A DNA stretch of 64,000 nucleotides from Streptomyces microflavus (GTDB taxonomy: Bacteria > Actinomycetota > Actinomycetes > Streptomycetales > Streptomycetaceae). Shown one piece after another: positions 25,624-33,200 of this stretch. The translations under genes were made by a program, and so were the position numbers. How positions within the stretch are numbered: position 1 is the stretch's first letter; the number at the start of each line of letters is the position of its first letter. The stretch lies in NCBI RefSeq assembly GCF_014650075.1, contig NZ_BMUG01000004.1, forward strand, positions 1 through 64,000, in the 5' to 3' direction. The notes below the pieces were generated by a model. The model did no database searches and was not told where the DNA came from. It saw nothing but the letters and a program-made list of their open reading frames with translations.

Positions 25624-25827
25624 GTGGACGAGGAGACGCATCCCCCCGAAGAACCGGCCGCCGAAGCGGTGGTGTGTGCCCGCTGCGGCACCGCCGCCGA
25701 AGGCGGGACGGTCCCGCTGACCTGGCTCTCCGCCGTGGAGGACGGCCGCCGCCTCCACTTCTGCGAGACCTGCGCCCGCCTCCACATCAGAGCGATCGAG
25801 AGCCGCCTCGACTCCCTCTGGTGGTGA
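25624..25827 (+). CDS. Small zinc-ribbon-like protein
   Basis: The 67-residue protein has two CxxC knuckles (CARCGTAAEGG and CETCARLH) 25-30 residues apart, framing TVPLTWLSAVEDGRR, so it should bind one zinc. The N-terminus is acidic (MDEETHPPEEPAAE) and the C-terminus ends LDSLWW. GTG at 25624 is the start; no strong ribosome site is seen. It is convergent with the ABC1 kinase gene, 26 nt away. Function unknown. Confidence 0.75.
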   Translation: MDEETHPPEEPAAEAVVCARCGTAAEGGTVPLTWLSAVEDGRRLHFCETCARLHIRAIESRLDSLWW

Positions 25828-25853
25828 CCCGCCGTCCTGGTGGTGACCGGCGC

Positions 25854-27227
25854 CTACGCGCCGCCCTCCGCAACCGGCTCCGGCTCCTCGGTCTCCGCGA
25901 CGAACCCCGGCAGCCACGCTTCGAGCTCGTCCCGCAGCCGGACCGCCGCACCGAGCTGGCACAGCACCCCGATCGTGGAGAGCGTCACCCGGTGTATCAG
26001 GAGATAGGACGGCGGGAGGTTCAGCTGCCTGCCGAGCTGGTGGGCGGGGGAGCGCGGGTCGGCTATCCGGGCCGCCTGGTCCCGCAGCCAGCCCCGGGAG
26101 AAGGTGAACTCCTCCACCTGCGCCGGTTCGATGATCGGGAGCAGATAGTCGAGCACCTCGTCCGGCTCCAGCTCGATCGACTCCTTCACGAACCCCTCTT
26201 CGCGCAGCAGCCCGTACACCGCGGCCGCGTTGCCCTCCAGCGTCATCCGCAGGGATTCACCGATGGTCCCCGGCAGCCCGCCCGGAAGACGGTCGACCGT
26301 GCCGAAGTCCAGCACCCCCAGCCGCCACGCACCGGCCGAGGCACCCTCCTCCTCCGGGAGCAGCCGGAAGTTGCCCGGATGCGGGTCGGCGTGGAGCAGG
26401 CCCGTGCGTGCCGGACCCGAGAACAGGAAACGGGCCAGCAGCTGTCCCGCGCGGTCCCGCTGCTCCGCCGTACCGTCCGCGATGACGTCGGCCAGCGGGA
26501 TCCCGTCCATCCACTCCGTCACCAGCACCTGGTCGGACTGGTGCACCACCCCCGGGATCACCACATCGGGATCGTCCGCGAATTCCGTCGCGTGGACCCG
26601 CTGGGCCTGCGCCTCCAGCTCGTAGTCCAGCTCCTCCGACACCCGGTCCCGCATCTCCTTGATCAGCGGCTTGATGTCCATGCCGGGGATCAGGGGGCCG
26701 AGGAGCCGGGCGAAGCGGCTGAGCTGGGTGAGATCCGAGAGCAGCGCCTCGCCCGCACCGGGATACTGCACCTTCACGGCGACCTCACGGCCGTCGTGCC
26801 ACACCCCTCGGTGCACCTGTCCGATCGAGGCGGCGGCCGACGGCTTGTCCTCGAACTCCAGGAAGTACTCCCGCCAGTCCTCGCCGATCCGTTCGGCCAG
26901 CACCCCGTGGACGGTGTGGGCGGGCAGCGGCGGCGCGGCCTCCTGCAGCTTGGTCAGCGCGGCGCGGTAGGGGCCCGCGACCTCCTCGGGGAGGGCGGAC
27001 TCGAAGACGGAGAGAGCCTGGCCCAGCTTCATGGCCCCGCCCTTCAGCTCTCCCAGGGTCTTGAACAGCTGGTCCGCCGTGCGCTGCTGCACCTCGCGGG
27101 CGACCAGCTCGGCCGACCTGCCGCCGATCCGCTTGCCCAGACCCCATGTGGCACGGCCGGCGAAGCCGAGCGGGAGCGCGGCCAGTTTGGCGGTACGCGT
27201 AACCGCCTTCCGGGGAAGATCAGACAT
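25854..27227 (-). CDS. ABC1/UbiB-family atypical kinase
   Basis: The 457-residue protein carries the full ABC1 signature: the extended N-terminal KxGQ motif (MKLGQALS), the Ala-rich loop AAASIGQVHRG, the Lys in VAVKVQYP, the E of SEELDYELEA, HADPHPGN as catalytic loop and LDFGTVD as DFG. It is therefore likely active as an ATPase/kinase. Family members support quinone or lipid metabolism; in M. tuberculosis the homologue (Rv3197) lies beside whiB7 and has been linked to macrolide tolerance. It is here four genes from wblC on the other strand. No membrane segment is obvious. ATG at 27227 is used. Confidence 0.9.
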   Translation of the reverse strand: MSDLPRKAVTRTAKLAALPLGFAGRATWGLGKRIGGRSAELVAREVQQRTADQLFKTLGELKGGAMKLGQALSVFESALPEEVAGPYRAALTKLQEAAPPLPAHTVHGVLAERIGEDWREYFLEFEDKPSAAASIGQVHRGVWHDGREVAVKVQYPGAGEALLSDLTQLSRFARLLGPLIPGMDIKPLIKEMRDRVSEELDYELEAQAQRVHATEFADDPDVVIPGVVHQSDQVLVTEWMDGIPLADVIADGTAEQRDRAGQLLARFLFSGPARTGLLHADPHPGNFRLLPEEEGASAGAWRLGVLDFGTVDRLPGGLPGTIGESLRMTLEGNAAAVYGLLREEGFVKESIELEPDEVLDYLLPIIEPAQVEEFTFSRGWLRDQAARIADPRSPAHQLGRQLNLPPSYLLIHRVTLSTIGVLCQLGAAVRLRDELEAWLPGFVAETEEPEPVAEGGA

Positions 27228-27290
27228 GTGCCCCTCCAGTTCCCAGACTGCCGTGCCGCTTGATCCTCCGGAGTCACCCGTCGACGGCGG

Positions 27291-28457
27291 TCACCCGGCC
27301 ATTGTGTCCTGCGCCGGAACGGAGCCGGAGGCCCCTGCCCCCTCGGTGCCCGTCGCCGCTCCGCAGGAGCAGTCCGCATGGGGGCCGATCCGCTCGCTCC
27401 GCCAGTCCAGCAGGGGCAGCGCGGCCTCCCAGCGCGCCCCGGTACTGGCCGGCAGCTCGCCGTCGAGGAAGGACAGGGCGTGTGCCGCGGCGAGTCCGGC
27501 GACCGCCGTGGCCAGCGCCAGATCGCAGGCGGGCACCGCCCCCCGCCGCCCCGAACGCCACTGCGCCAGCATCCGGGGCCACTGCGAATCCCGGTCTGCG
27601 CGGTGCAGCTCCAGACACCCCGCGCAGCCGGTGCCGCCCGGAAGCACGAGCGGTCCGACCACTCCGGTGGCCTCGATCACTCCCGCGTAGAGATGAGGAG
27701 TGCCGGACGCGATCCACGGAGCCGCGGTGTCCGGGACCGGCGCGTACACCGAGAGGCCGTCCCGTGGCGCGACGACGATCAGTGACAGGCCGGGCTGCCC
27801 ACCCGCCGGGTTCCGGTCCGCCCCCGCCGACCTGGGCGCGGGCCCGGCGGCTGCCCGGCGGACGAGCCGGCGGGCCGCCACATCGCGCCGTTCCCCAACG
27901 GCCGCGGGCGGAAGTCCGGCCGGCGCCACGTCGCCCGGCTCGGCCCGGCCCCCGTCGAGCACCTCCACCTGGCCCACCCCCGAACCGGACAGCACCGCGG
28001 CGATCGACGCACCGACCCGGCCCGCACCCCGCACCTGGACCCGCATCGCCCGCCGGGCCGCCATCCGGCGCAGACCCTCGCCCGGACCGGGGTGGACGAC
28101 GGAGAGCGAGGCCACATCGGGGCGTTGACGCTCCATCACCTCGGCCCGGTGGCGCAGGACATCCGCCTGCGGCCCGCCGGCCCGCGGATCGTCGAGCAGC
28201 CCCGCCTCCGCCAGCCGCCGCACCAGGACGTCCACATGACGGTCCGACAGGTCGAGCGCCCGCGCCTCCTCGCGCAGCAGTGGCAGGCCCCGTGTTCCGT
28301 CGAGCAGTTCCAGAAAGCTTCCCGTCGCGATGTCCACCGGACCCAGCGTCACGGCGTGTGCGGGTGTCACCCCGAATTGCACGGTGTTCCGTCCGCGCCA
28401 TGCCCGGCGCAGCGCGGGCTTCAGCATCGGATGCGGGACTTCTCCCCCGAGACGCAC
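27291..28457 (-). CDS. ThiF-like adenylyltransferase-fold protein
   Basis: The 388-residue protein has an N-terminal winged-helix-like part (about 10-130, with FLELLDGTRGLPLLREEA), then a ThiF/E1 fold: VQVRGAGRVGASIAAVLS (nucleotide loop) and a CxxC pair in GTGCAGCLELHRADRD. The Arg-finger segment found in MoeZ (DESNLQRQ) is not seen, so ATP use is uncertain. The layout recalls leader-binding cyclodehydratase partners, but no peptide precursor or YcaO gene is nearby. GTG at 28457 is chosen for its AGGGGG ribosome site 7 nt ahead; the frame is open upstream to 28628. Four 14-bp repeats lie in its leader. M. tuberculosis has a ThiF-like gene in the same neighbourhood. Confidence 0.75.
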   Translation of the reverse strand: MRLGGEVPHPMLKPALRRAWRGRNTVQFGVTPAHAVTLGPVDIATGSFLELLDGTRGLPLLREEARALDLSDRHVDVLVRRLAEAGLLDDPRAGGPQADVLRHRAEVMERQRPDVASLSVVHPGPGEGLRRMAARRAMRVQVRGAGRVGASIAAVLSGSGVGQVEVLDGGRAEPGDVAPAGLPPAAVGERRDVAARRLVRRAAAGPAPRSAGADRNPAGGQPGLSLIVVAPRDGLSVYAPVPDTAAPWIASGTPHLYAGVIEATGVVGPLVLPGGTGCAGCLELHRADRDSQWPRMLAQWRSGRRGAVPACDLALATAVAGLAAAHALSFLDGELPASTGARWEAALPLLDWRSERIGPHADCSCGAATGTEGAGASGSVPAQDTMAG

Positions 28458-28470
28458 GGCATTCCCCCTC

Positions 28471-28527
28471 TGTGTTGTGACCGCTGTGTTGTGACCGCTT
28501 GTGTCGTGACTGCTGTGTCGTGTCCGC
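28471..28527. repeat. Four 14-bp tandem repeats upstream of the ThiF-like gene
   Basis: Units at 28471-28484 and 28485-28498 are identical (TGTGTTGTGACCGC); units at 28500-28513 and 28514-28527 differ by two bases each. They start 14 nt upstream of the minus-strand GTG, so they would be in the mRNA leader. The rest of this 291-nt gap (28458-28748) holds only presumed divergent promoters; AT-rich sequence at 28610-28645 is the likely place. Confidence 0.8.
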
Positions 28528-28748
28528 CGCGTGCCGGGAGGATTCCCGGCCGCGTCGAACCATTGCCAGAATGCGCGCCCCCGGCGAAGCGTGCGCGGAG
28601 TTATCCACAGGTAGGGGGTATTAGTCATTCAAATGGTGCGGGTCATGGCGGGCGACATGGTGCGTGTAGTGGAAGGGAGTGGAGGGGATCGGTGGTGAAC
28701 GGACCCGGAGGCGGGACTTCCCCCACTGACAGCGGGTAACGTCGAGGT

Positions 28749-29372
28749 GTGCCCGCAGACCCGTCACCCGCTGTGGCCGGGGAGACCCCCGTGCGCAGCG
28801 CCGGAAGCCATCAGCCCCGCGCGGCCGCCCGTGCGCCCCGCGCCTCGGCGACGAGCGCGGTCGAGGTCCGCAGGAGCACCCGGCGCAGGAAGTCGGTCTC
28901 CGCGTACCGCGAGGGCGACCGCACGATCGTGCTCATCCCCGCCCGGATGTCGGAGGCGGAGGAGCGGCGCTGGGTGGGCGTGATGCTCGACAAGCTCGCG
29001 GCCCAGGAGAGCAAGCGGGTCCTCGGGGACGCCGAGCTCACGGAGCGGGCCGAGCGGCTGTCCGCCCAGTACTTCGACGGCAGGACCCGGCCCGTCTCGG
29101 TGCGCTGGGTGACCAACCAGAACACCCGCTGGGGCTCGTGCACCCCCGCCGAGGGCAGTATCCGGCTCTCGCACCGGCTCCAGGGCATGCCGGAGTACGT
29201 CGTCGACTACGTACTCCTCCATGAGCTGGCCCATCTGCTCGTTCCCGGACACGGCCCGGGGTTCTGGCGGCTGCTGGAGGCGTATCCGCGTACCGAGCGG
29301 GCCCGCGGCTACCTCGAAGGAGTGGTGGCGGCCGATCAGCTGCCCCAGCTGCCCGCCGCCCGCGAGGAGTGA
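28749..29372 (+). CDS. YgjP-like zinc metallopeptidase (DUF45/WLM type)
   Basis: The 207-residue protein has VLLHELAHLLVPGHGPGFW, giving the zinc site HExxH plus a His six residues on, and the family mark NTRWGSCT about 45 residues earlier. The N-terminal 45 residues are Arg/Ala/Ser-rich and probably disordered. Family members are cytosolic putative proteases; the substrate is unknown. GTG at 28749 is used (GTG at 28747 is in another frame). It is divergent from the ThiF-like gene. Confidence 0.85.
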   Translation: MPADPSPAVAGETPVRSAGSHQPRAAARAPRASATSAVEVRRSTRRRKSVSAYREGDRTIVLIPARMSEAEERRWVGVMLDKLAAQESKRVLGDAELTERAERLSAQYFDGRTRPVSVRWVTNQNTRWGSCTPAEGSIRLSHRLQGMPEYVVDYVLLHELAHLLVPGHGPGFWRLLEAYPRTERARGYLEGVVAADQLPQLPAAREE

Positions 29373-29436
29373 GACCGCACCGTTCCGCGCTCCGGGTGAG
29401 CCGCGTTCGGTGATTCTGTACCGGGTGTGTACCGGC

Positions 29437-29467
29437 TTGGCCGGATGTCGCGGTTTGCGGTTAGCCT
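29437..29467 (+). promoter_or_regulatory. Candidate housekeeping promoter for the TerD/AIM24 operon
   Basis: TTGGCC (29437-29442), a 19-nt spacer and TAGCCT (29462-29467) lie 43 nt before the ATG. The fit is fair, the spacer slightly long. Confidence 0.45.
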
Positions 29468-29510
29468 GACGCGACGCATTCACCTTCGGGATGGGGGACG
29501 GTCGTTACGT

Positions 29511-31118
29511 ATGGCCAGGGAATTCCAACGAGGCCACAAGGCCAAGATCAGTGATCTCACACCGGGGACAGATCTGTACGTAGGTGTGCAGATCGCCGCC
29601 CCTGGACTGACCTTCGACATCAGCTGCTTCGGTCTGGATGCCGACGAGAAGCTCTCGGACGACCGGTATTTCATCTTCTTCAACCAGCCGAAATCGCCGG
29701 AGGAGTCGGTCCAGCTCCTCGGTGCGCAGTCCGGCGACACCGAGTCCTTCCGCGTCACGCTCGACCGCATTCCGGCCGGTATCCACAAGCTCTCCTTCAC
29801 CGCGACGCTCGACGGTGCCGGACAGATGTCGCAGATCGGCCCCGGGTACATCCGGATCGTCGCGGGCGGCGAAGAAGTGGTCAGATACGCCTTCACCGGT
29901 TCGGAGTTCACCACCGAGCGCGCGGTGATGCTCGGTGACTTCTACCTGAAGGACGTCTGGCGTTTCGCCGCCGTCGGCCAGGGCTTCGACGGCGGTCTCG
30001 ACGCGCTCCTGAAGAACTTCGGCGGCGAGGTCGCCGAGGAGGAAGAGGCACCGGCCGCGCCGCAGGCGGCCCCGGGGTTCGCCCCGCCGGCCCAGGCCAC
30101 CGCGCCCCCGGCCTTCGCGGCCCCGCCCGCTCCCCAGGCCCCGCAGCCCGCGCCGTCCTTCGGCGCCCCGCCCGCGCCCGCCCCTGCCCCGCAGCCGATG
30201 CACGCGGCGCCCACGATCGCGGCACCGATCACCCCGCAGGCGCCCCCGGCCCCGGCCCCGTACGGCCAGCCCGGTCACCAGCCGCCGCAGCCGCAGTTCG
30301 GCCAGGTCCCCGGCCAGGGCGTCCCGCCCACGCCGCCCTACGGCCAGCCTGCGCCTGCTCCCTACGGCCAGCCCGCCCCGGCTCCGTACGGCCAGCCCGC
30401 CCCGCCGGCATTCGGGCAGCAGCCCGCCGGTGTGCCGCAGGGTGTTCCGGCGGCCGGCGCCGGGCTCCAGGCGGCCCTCCAGCTGTACAAGGAGACCGCC
30501 ACCGGGCAGCGCTGGACCCCGCAGAACCAGCAGCTCATGCGGGTCGACCTGACCATGGGCGGCGCCGGTGTGCTGGCCCGCCAGGGCAGCATGGTGATGT
30601 ACCAGGGCAAGGTCGACTTCGGCTACAAGAGCGCCGGGTTCGTCGGCCGCGCCGTCGGCAACGCCACCGGCCAGGAGATGCAGCTGATGCGCTGCACCGG
30701 CCGCGGCCAGGTCTTCCTCGCCGAGGAGGGCTCGCACCTGCACCCGATCGAGCTCCAGGGCGACGCCATCTGCGTCTCCGCCGAGAGCGTCCTCGCCTTC
30801 GACGAGTCCCTCCAGTACGAGGTCCGAAGGGTCGAGGGGCACGGCATTCCCGGCGGCGCCCTGTTCACCATGCAGTTCCAGGGCACCGGCACCGTGGTCA
30901 TCAAGACCCACGGGACCCCGGTCGTCCTGCCGGTCACCCCCACCACGTTCGCCGACTGCAACGCGGTGGTGGCCTGGTCGGCCGCGTCCCAGGTGATCGT
31001 CTCCAGCCAGGTCCGGCTGCGCCGCAACGCGTACCCGGGGCACAGCGGCGAGACCGTGAACCTCCAGTTCCGGGGAGCGCCCGGAAACTTCATCGTCGTC
31101 CAGCCCTACGAGGTCTGA
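29511..31118 (+). CDS. TerD-domain protein fused to an AIM24 domain
   Basis: The 535-residue protein has an N-terminal TerD domain (about 1-180: LTPGTDLYVGVQI, FDISCFGLDADEKLSDDRYFIFFNQP with the acidic metal-binding cluster, LDRIPAGIHKLSF), then an Ala/Pro-rich linker (about 185-325) with three YGQPAPAP repeats, then an AIM24-type beta domain (about 330-535: GSMVMYQGKVDF, MRCTGRGQVFLAE, FQGTGTVVIKTHG). TerD proteins bind calcium and appear in stress and tellurite systems; AIM24 domains have unknown function. ATG at 29511 follows GGGGGA. Two further AIM24-only genes follow with 11- and 16-nt gaps, so this is an operon. Confidence 0.9.
   Translation: MAREFQRGHKAKISDLTPGTDLYVGVQIAAPGLTFDISCFGLDADEKLSDDRYFIFFNQPKSPEESVQLLGAQSGDTESFRVTLDRIPAGIHKLSFTATLDGAGQMSQIGPGYIRIVAGGEEVVRYAFTGSEFTTERAVMLGDFYLKDVWRFAAVGQGFDGGLDALLKNFGGEVAEEEEAPAAPQAAPGFAPPAQATAPPAFAAPPAPQAPQPAPSFGAPPAPAPAPQPMHAAPTIAAPITPQAPPAPAPYGQPGHQPPQPQFGQVPGQGVPPTPPYGQPAPAPYGQPAPAPYGQPAPPAFGQQPAGVPQGVPAAGAGLQAALQLYKETATGQRWTPQNQQLMRVDLTMGGAGVLARQGSMVMYQGKVDFGYKSAGFVGRAVGNATGQEMQLMRCTGRGQVFLAEEGSHLHPIELQGDAICVSAESVLAFDESLQYEVRRVEGHGIPGGALFTMQFQGTGTVVIKTHGTPVVLPVTPTTFADCNAVVAWSAASQVIVSSQVRLRRNAYPGHSGETVNLQFRGAPGNFIVVQPYEV
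30339..30410 (+). repeat. Three 24-bp repeats encoding the YGQPAPAP linker
   Basis: Units 30339-30362, 30363-30386 and 30387-30410 encode YGQPAPAP, YGQPAPAP and YGQPAPPA. They form the flexible hinge of the TerD-AIM24 fusion and may vary between strains. Confidence 0.85.
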
Positions 31119-31129
31119 GGGAGCCCGTC

Positions 31130-31810
31130 ATGAACCAGCAACTCGCGGGCTTCGCCCCGACCCCCGTCACGGCCCGGATGGAGAACCACGGCAAGACCAT
31201 GCTCAAGGTCGCCATGGCCTCCGGGCAGGACCTCTACGCGCGCACCGGTTCGATGGTGGCGTACGAGGGGTTCATCCAGTACGAGCCCAATCCGCCCGCC
31301 GTCCGGCAGATCGCCTCCCAGTGGATCACCGGCGAGGGCGCACCCGTCATGAAGTGCTCCGGCGACGGACTGCTCTACCTCGCCGACTACGGCGCCGACG
31401 TGGTCGTCATCAACCTGAACAACGACTCCCTCTCCGTCAACGGCACCAACCTCCTCGCCTTCGACGCCCACCTCACCTGGGGCGTCGAGAAGGTCAAGGG
31501 GCTGGCCAAGTTCGCCGGACAGGGGCTGTGGAACGTCGTCGTCCAGGGCACCGGATGGGTCGCCATCACCTCCCGGGGCACCCCGATCGTCGTCGACTGC
31601 GGACGCGGCGAGGACGAGACGTACGTCGACCCGGACGCACTCGTCGCCTGGTCCCCGAACCTCAAGGTGAAGGGCAAGCGCAGCTTCAAGGCCGGGGCGC
31701 TGATCGGCCGCGGCAGCGGCGAGGCGTACCAGATGGCCTTCTCCGGACAGGGCATCGTCGTCGTCCAGCCGAGCGAGGACAGTACGGACCGCCTGCGGAT
31801 CCGGAACTGA
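31130..31810 (+). CDS. AIM24-family protein
   Basis: At 226 residues it is a stand-alone AIM24/TIGR00266-like beta-helical protein: GSMVAYEGFIQYE, MKCSGDGLLYLADYG, VEKVKGLAKFAGQGLW, VQGTGWVAITSRGTPIVV and the closing GQGIVVVQPSED. It matches the C-terminal half of the preceding TerD fusion. ATG at 31130 follows GAGG, 11 nt after the upstream stop. No signal or membrane segment. Function unknown; the three linked AIM24 proteins may assemble together. Confidence 0.85.
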   Translation: MNQQLAGFAPTPVTARMENHGKTMLKVAMASGQDLYARTGSMVAYEGFIQYEPNPPAVRQIASQWITGEGAPVMKCSGDGLLYLADYGADVVVINLNNDSLSVNGTNLLAFDAHLTWGVEKVKGLAKFAGQGLWNVVVQGTGWVAITSRGTPIVVDCGRGEDETYVDPDALVAWSPNLKVKGKRSFKAGALIGRGSGEAYQMAFSGQGIVVVQPSEDSTDRLRIRN

Positions 31811-31826
31811 GGGGAGGGAACACACC

Positions 31827-32582
31827 ATGCAGAGTCCGCTTTTCAGCTACACCGAGCAGCAGTCCCAGGACCGGTACGCGATCCAGAACCCGCAGCTCCT
31901 GCGGGTGACGCTGACCGGCCAGGACGACATCCTCGCCCGGAAGGGCGCGATGGTCGCCTACCAGGGCCTGATGGACTTCGACGGGGAGTACCAGTCCCAG
32001 GGCCAGCGGCGCGCCCGCGCGCGCACCGGCGAGGGCCTCGACCTGATGCGCGTGTCCGGCCAGGGCACGGTCTACTTCGCCAACCTCGCCCAGTACGTCC
32101 ACGTCGTGGACGTCGACCGCGAGGGGATGACCGTGGACAGCTCCTACGTCCTCGCGCTCGACTCCTCGCTGCACACCGAGGTCATCGCGGTGGACAGCCA
32201 GTACGGGATCTCCGGCAGCGGCAAGTACCAGCTCAACATCTCCGGCTCCGGCAAGGTCGCCCTCATGACGTCCGGCCAGCCCTTGATGATGCAGGTCACG
32301 CCCGAGAAGTACGTCAACGTGGACGCCGACGCGATCGTGGCCTGGTCCAGCGCCCTGCGGGTGCAGATGCAGGCCCAGACGCACTCCTCGGGTGTCTTCA
32401 GGCGTCGCGGCAACACCGGGGAGGGCTGGGAGCTCAGCTTCCTGGGCCAAGGCTTCGCGCTGGTCCAGCCGAGCGAGGTCATGCCTCCGCAGAACGCCCA
32501 GATCGGCCAGGGTGCCGGCGCCCAGTTCGGCATGGGCCAGCAGGGTTCCCACGGCCAGAACCAGAACAACGCCTGGAACTGA
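31827..32582 (+). CDS. AIM24-family protein
   Basis: The 251-residue third member of the operon has the same fold marks: KGAMVAYQGLMDFDGEYQ, MRVSGQGTVYFANLAQ, ISGSGKVALMTSGQP, and a closing GQGFALVQPSEV. It ends in a Gln/Gly/Asn-rich tail (AQIGQGAGAQFGMGQQG). ATG at 31827 has GGGAGGG upstream at good spacing. A perfect terminator stem follows the stop, ending the operon. Confidence 0.85.
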   Translation: MQSPLFSYTEQQSQDRYAIQNPQLLRVTLTGQDDILARKGAMVAYQGLMDFDGEYQSQGQRRARARTGEGLDLMRVSGQGTVYFANLAQYVHVVDVDREGMTVDSSYVLALDSSLHTEVIAVDSQYGISGSGKYQLNISGSGKVALMTSGQPLMMQVTPEKYVNVDADAIVAWSSALRVQMQAQTHSSGVFRRRGNTGEGWELSFLGQGFALVQPSEVMPPQNAQIGQGAGAQFGMGQQGSHGQNQNNAWN

Positions 32583-32604
32583 CCGACACCCGCAGAGCAC
32601 AGCG

Positions 32605-32638
32605 GTAAGGGGCGGCCTCCAGAGAGGCCGCCCCTTAC
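32605..32638. terminator. Bidirectional terminator after the AIM24 operon
   Basis: A perfect 15-bp stem (32605-32619 with 32624-32638) with a CAGA loop lies between convergent genes. Confidence 0.85.
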
Positions 32639-32660
32639 GCACATCCCGTACAGCCCGCCG

Positions 32661-33200
32661 CTACAGCCGGGACCGCGTCGCCTCCAGCAGCCGTACGACG
32701 GAGGCGTCGGCCACCTCGGGCACGTCCCCGAAGCCGAACCAGCGCAGCTCCAGGGACTCGTCGCTGATCCGCTCCGCCGCTCCGGCCGGGGCCAGTGCGG
32801 CGTACTGCACATCCAGGTGCCAGTTGCAGGGGGACGGAATGGGGTGCCGGTCCAGCCGGACCGGTCCGCCCGGCAGCAGGGTGAGCCCGGTGATGCCGGA
32901 CTCCTCCGTCGCCTCACGGAGCGCCGCCGCCTCCAGGGTGGCGTCCTGGGGCTCGCAGTGCCCGCCCATCTGGAGCCACATCCGGAGCTTGCGGTGCAGG
33001 GTGAGCAGCACCTTCTCCCGCTCGGGATCGATAACCAGGGCGCTGGCCGTCACGTGCCCGGCCCCGCACGCCTTCCACATGCCGCCGTCGTGCTGCGCCA
33101 GATGGTCCAGGTAGGCCTGGCGCAGCTCCGCCTGGTGGCCGGCCCCCTGCTCGGGGGCGTAACCCTTCAGTACGAGGGTGGCGTCGTCGCGCAGGGTCAC
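32661..33200 (-). CDS. Nudix hydrolase
   Basis: The 179-residue protein has a full Nudix box, GGHCEPQDATLEAAALREATEE then SGI, so it should cleave a nucleoside-diphosphate-linked substrate using Mg2+. The N-terminal 45 residues are helical. Substrate unknown. Its ATG (33200-33198) overlaps the stop of the zincin gene as ATGA, so it is translated by coupling as the second gene of a two-gene operon. Confidence 0.9.
   Translation of the reverse strand: MTLRDDATLVLKGYAPEQGAGHQAELRQAYLDHLAQHDGGMWKACGAGHVTASALVIDPEREKVLLTLHRKLRMWLQMGGHCEPQDATLEAAALREATEESGITGLTLLPGGPVRLDRHPIPSPCNWHLDVQYAALAPAGAAERISDESLELRWFGFGDVPEVADASVVRLLEATRSRL

Noticed and set aside
27291..28457. ThiF-like gene as part of a thiazole/oxazole peptide cluster
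   Set aside because: No YcaO, precursor peptide or transporter gene is adjacent, and neighbours match a core syntenic block.
28471..28527. Short CRISPR-like array
   Set aside because: Units are 14 bp without unique spacers; they are plain tandem repeats, and no cas gene is present.
29427..29510. 28-codon N-terminal extension of the TerD-AIM24 protein
   Set aside because: It would run through the candidate promoter, and the TerD domain starts at the ATG at 29511.
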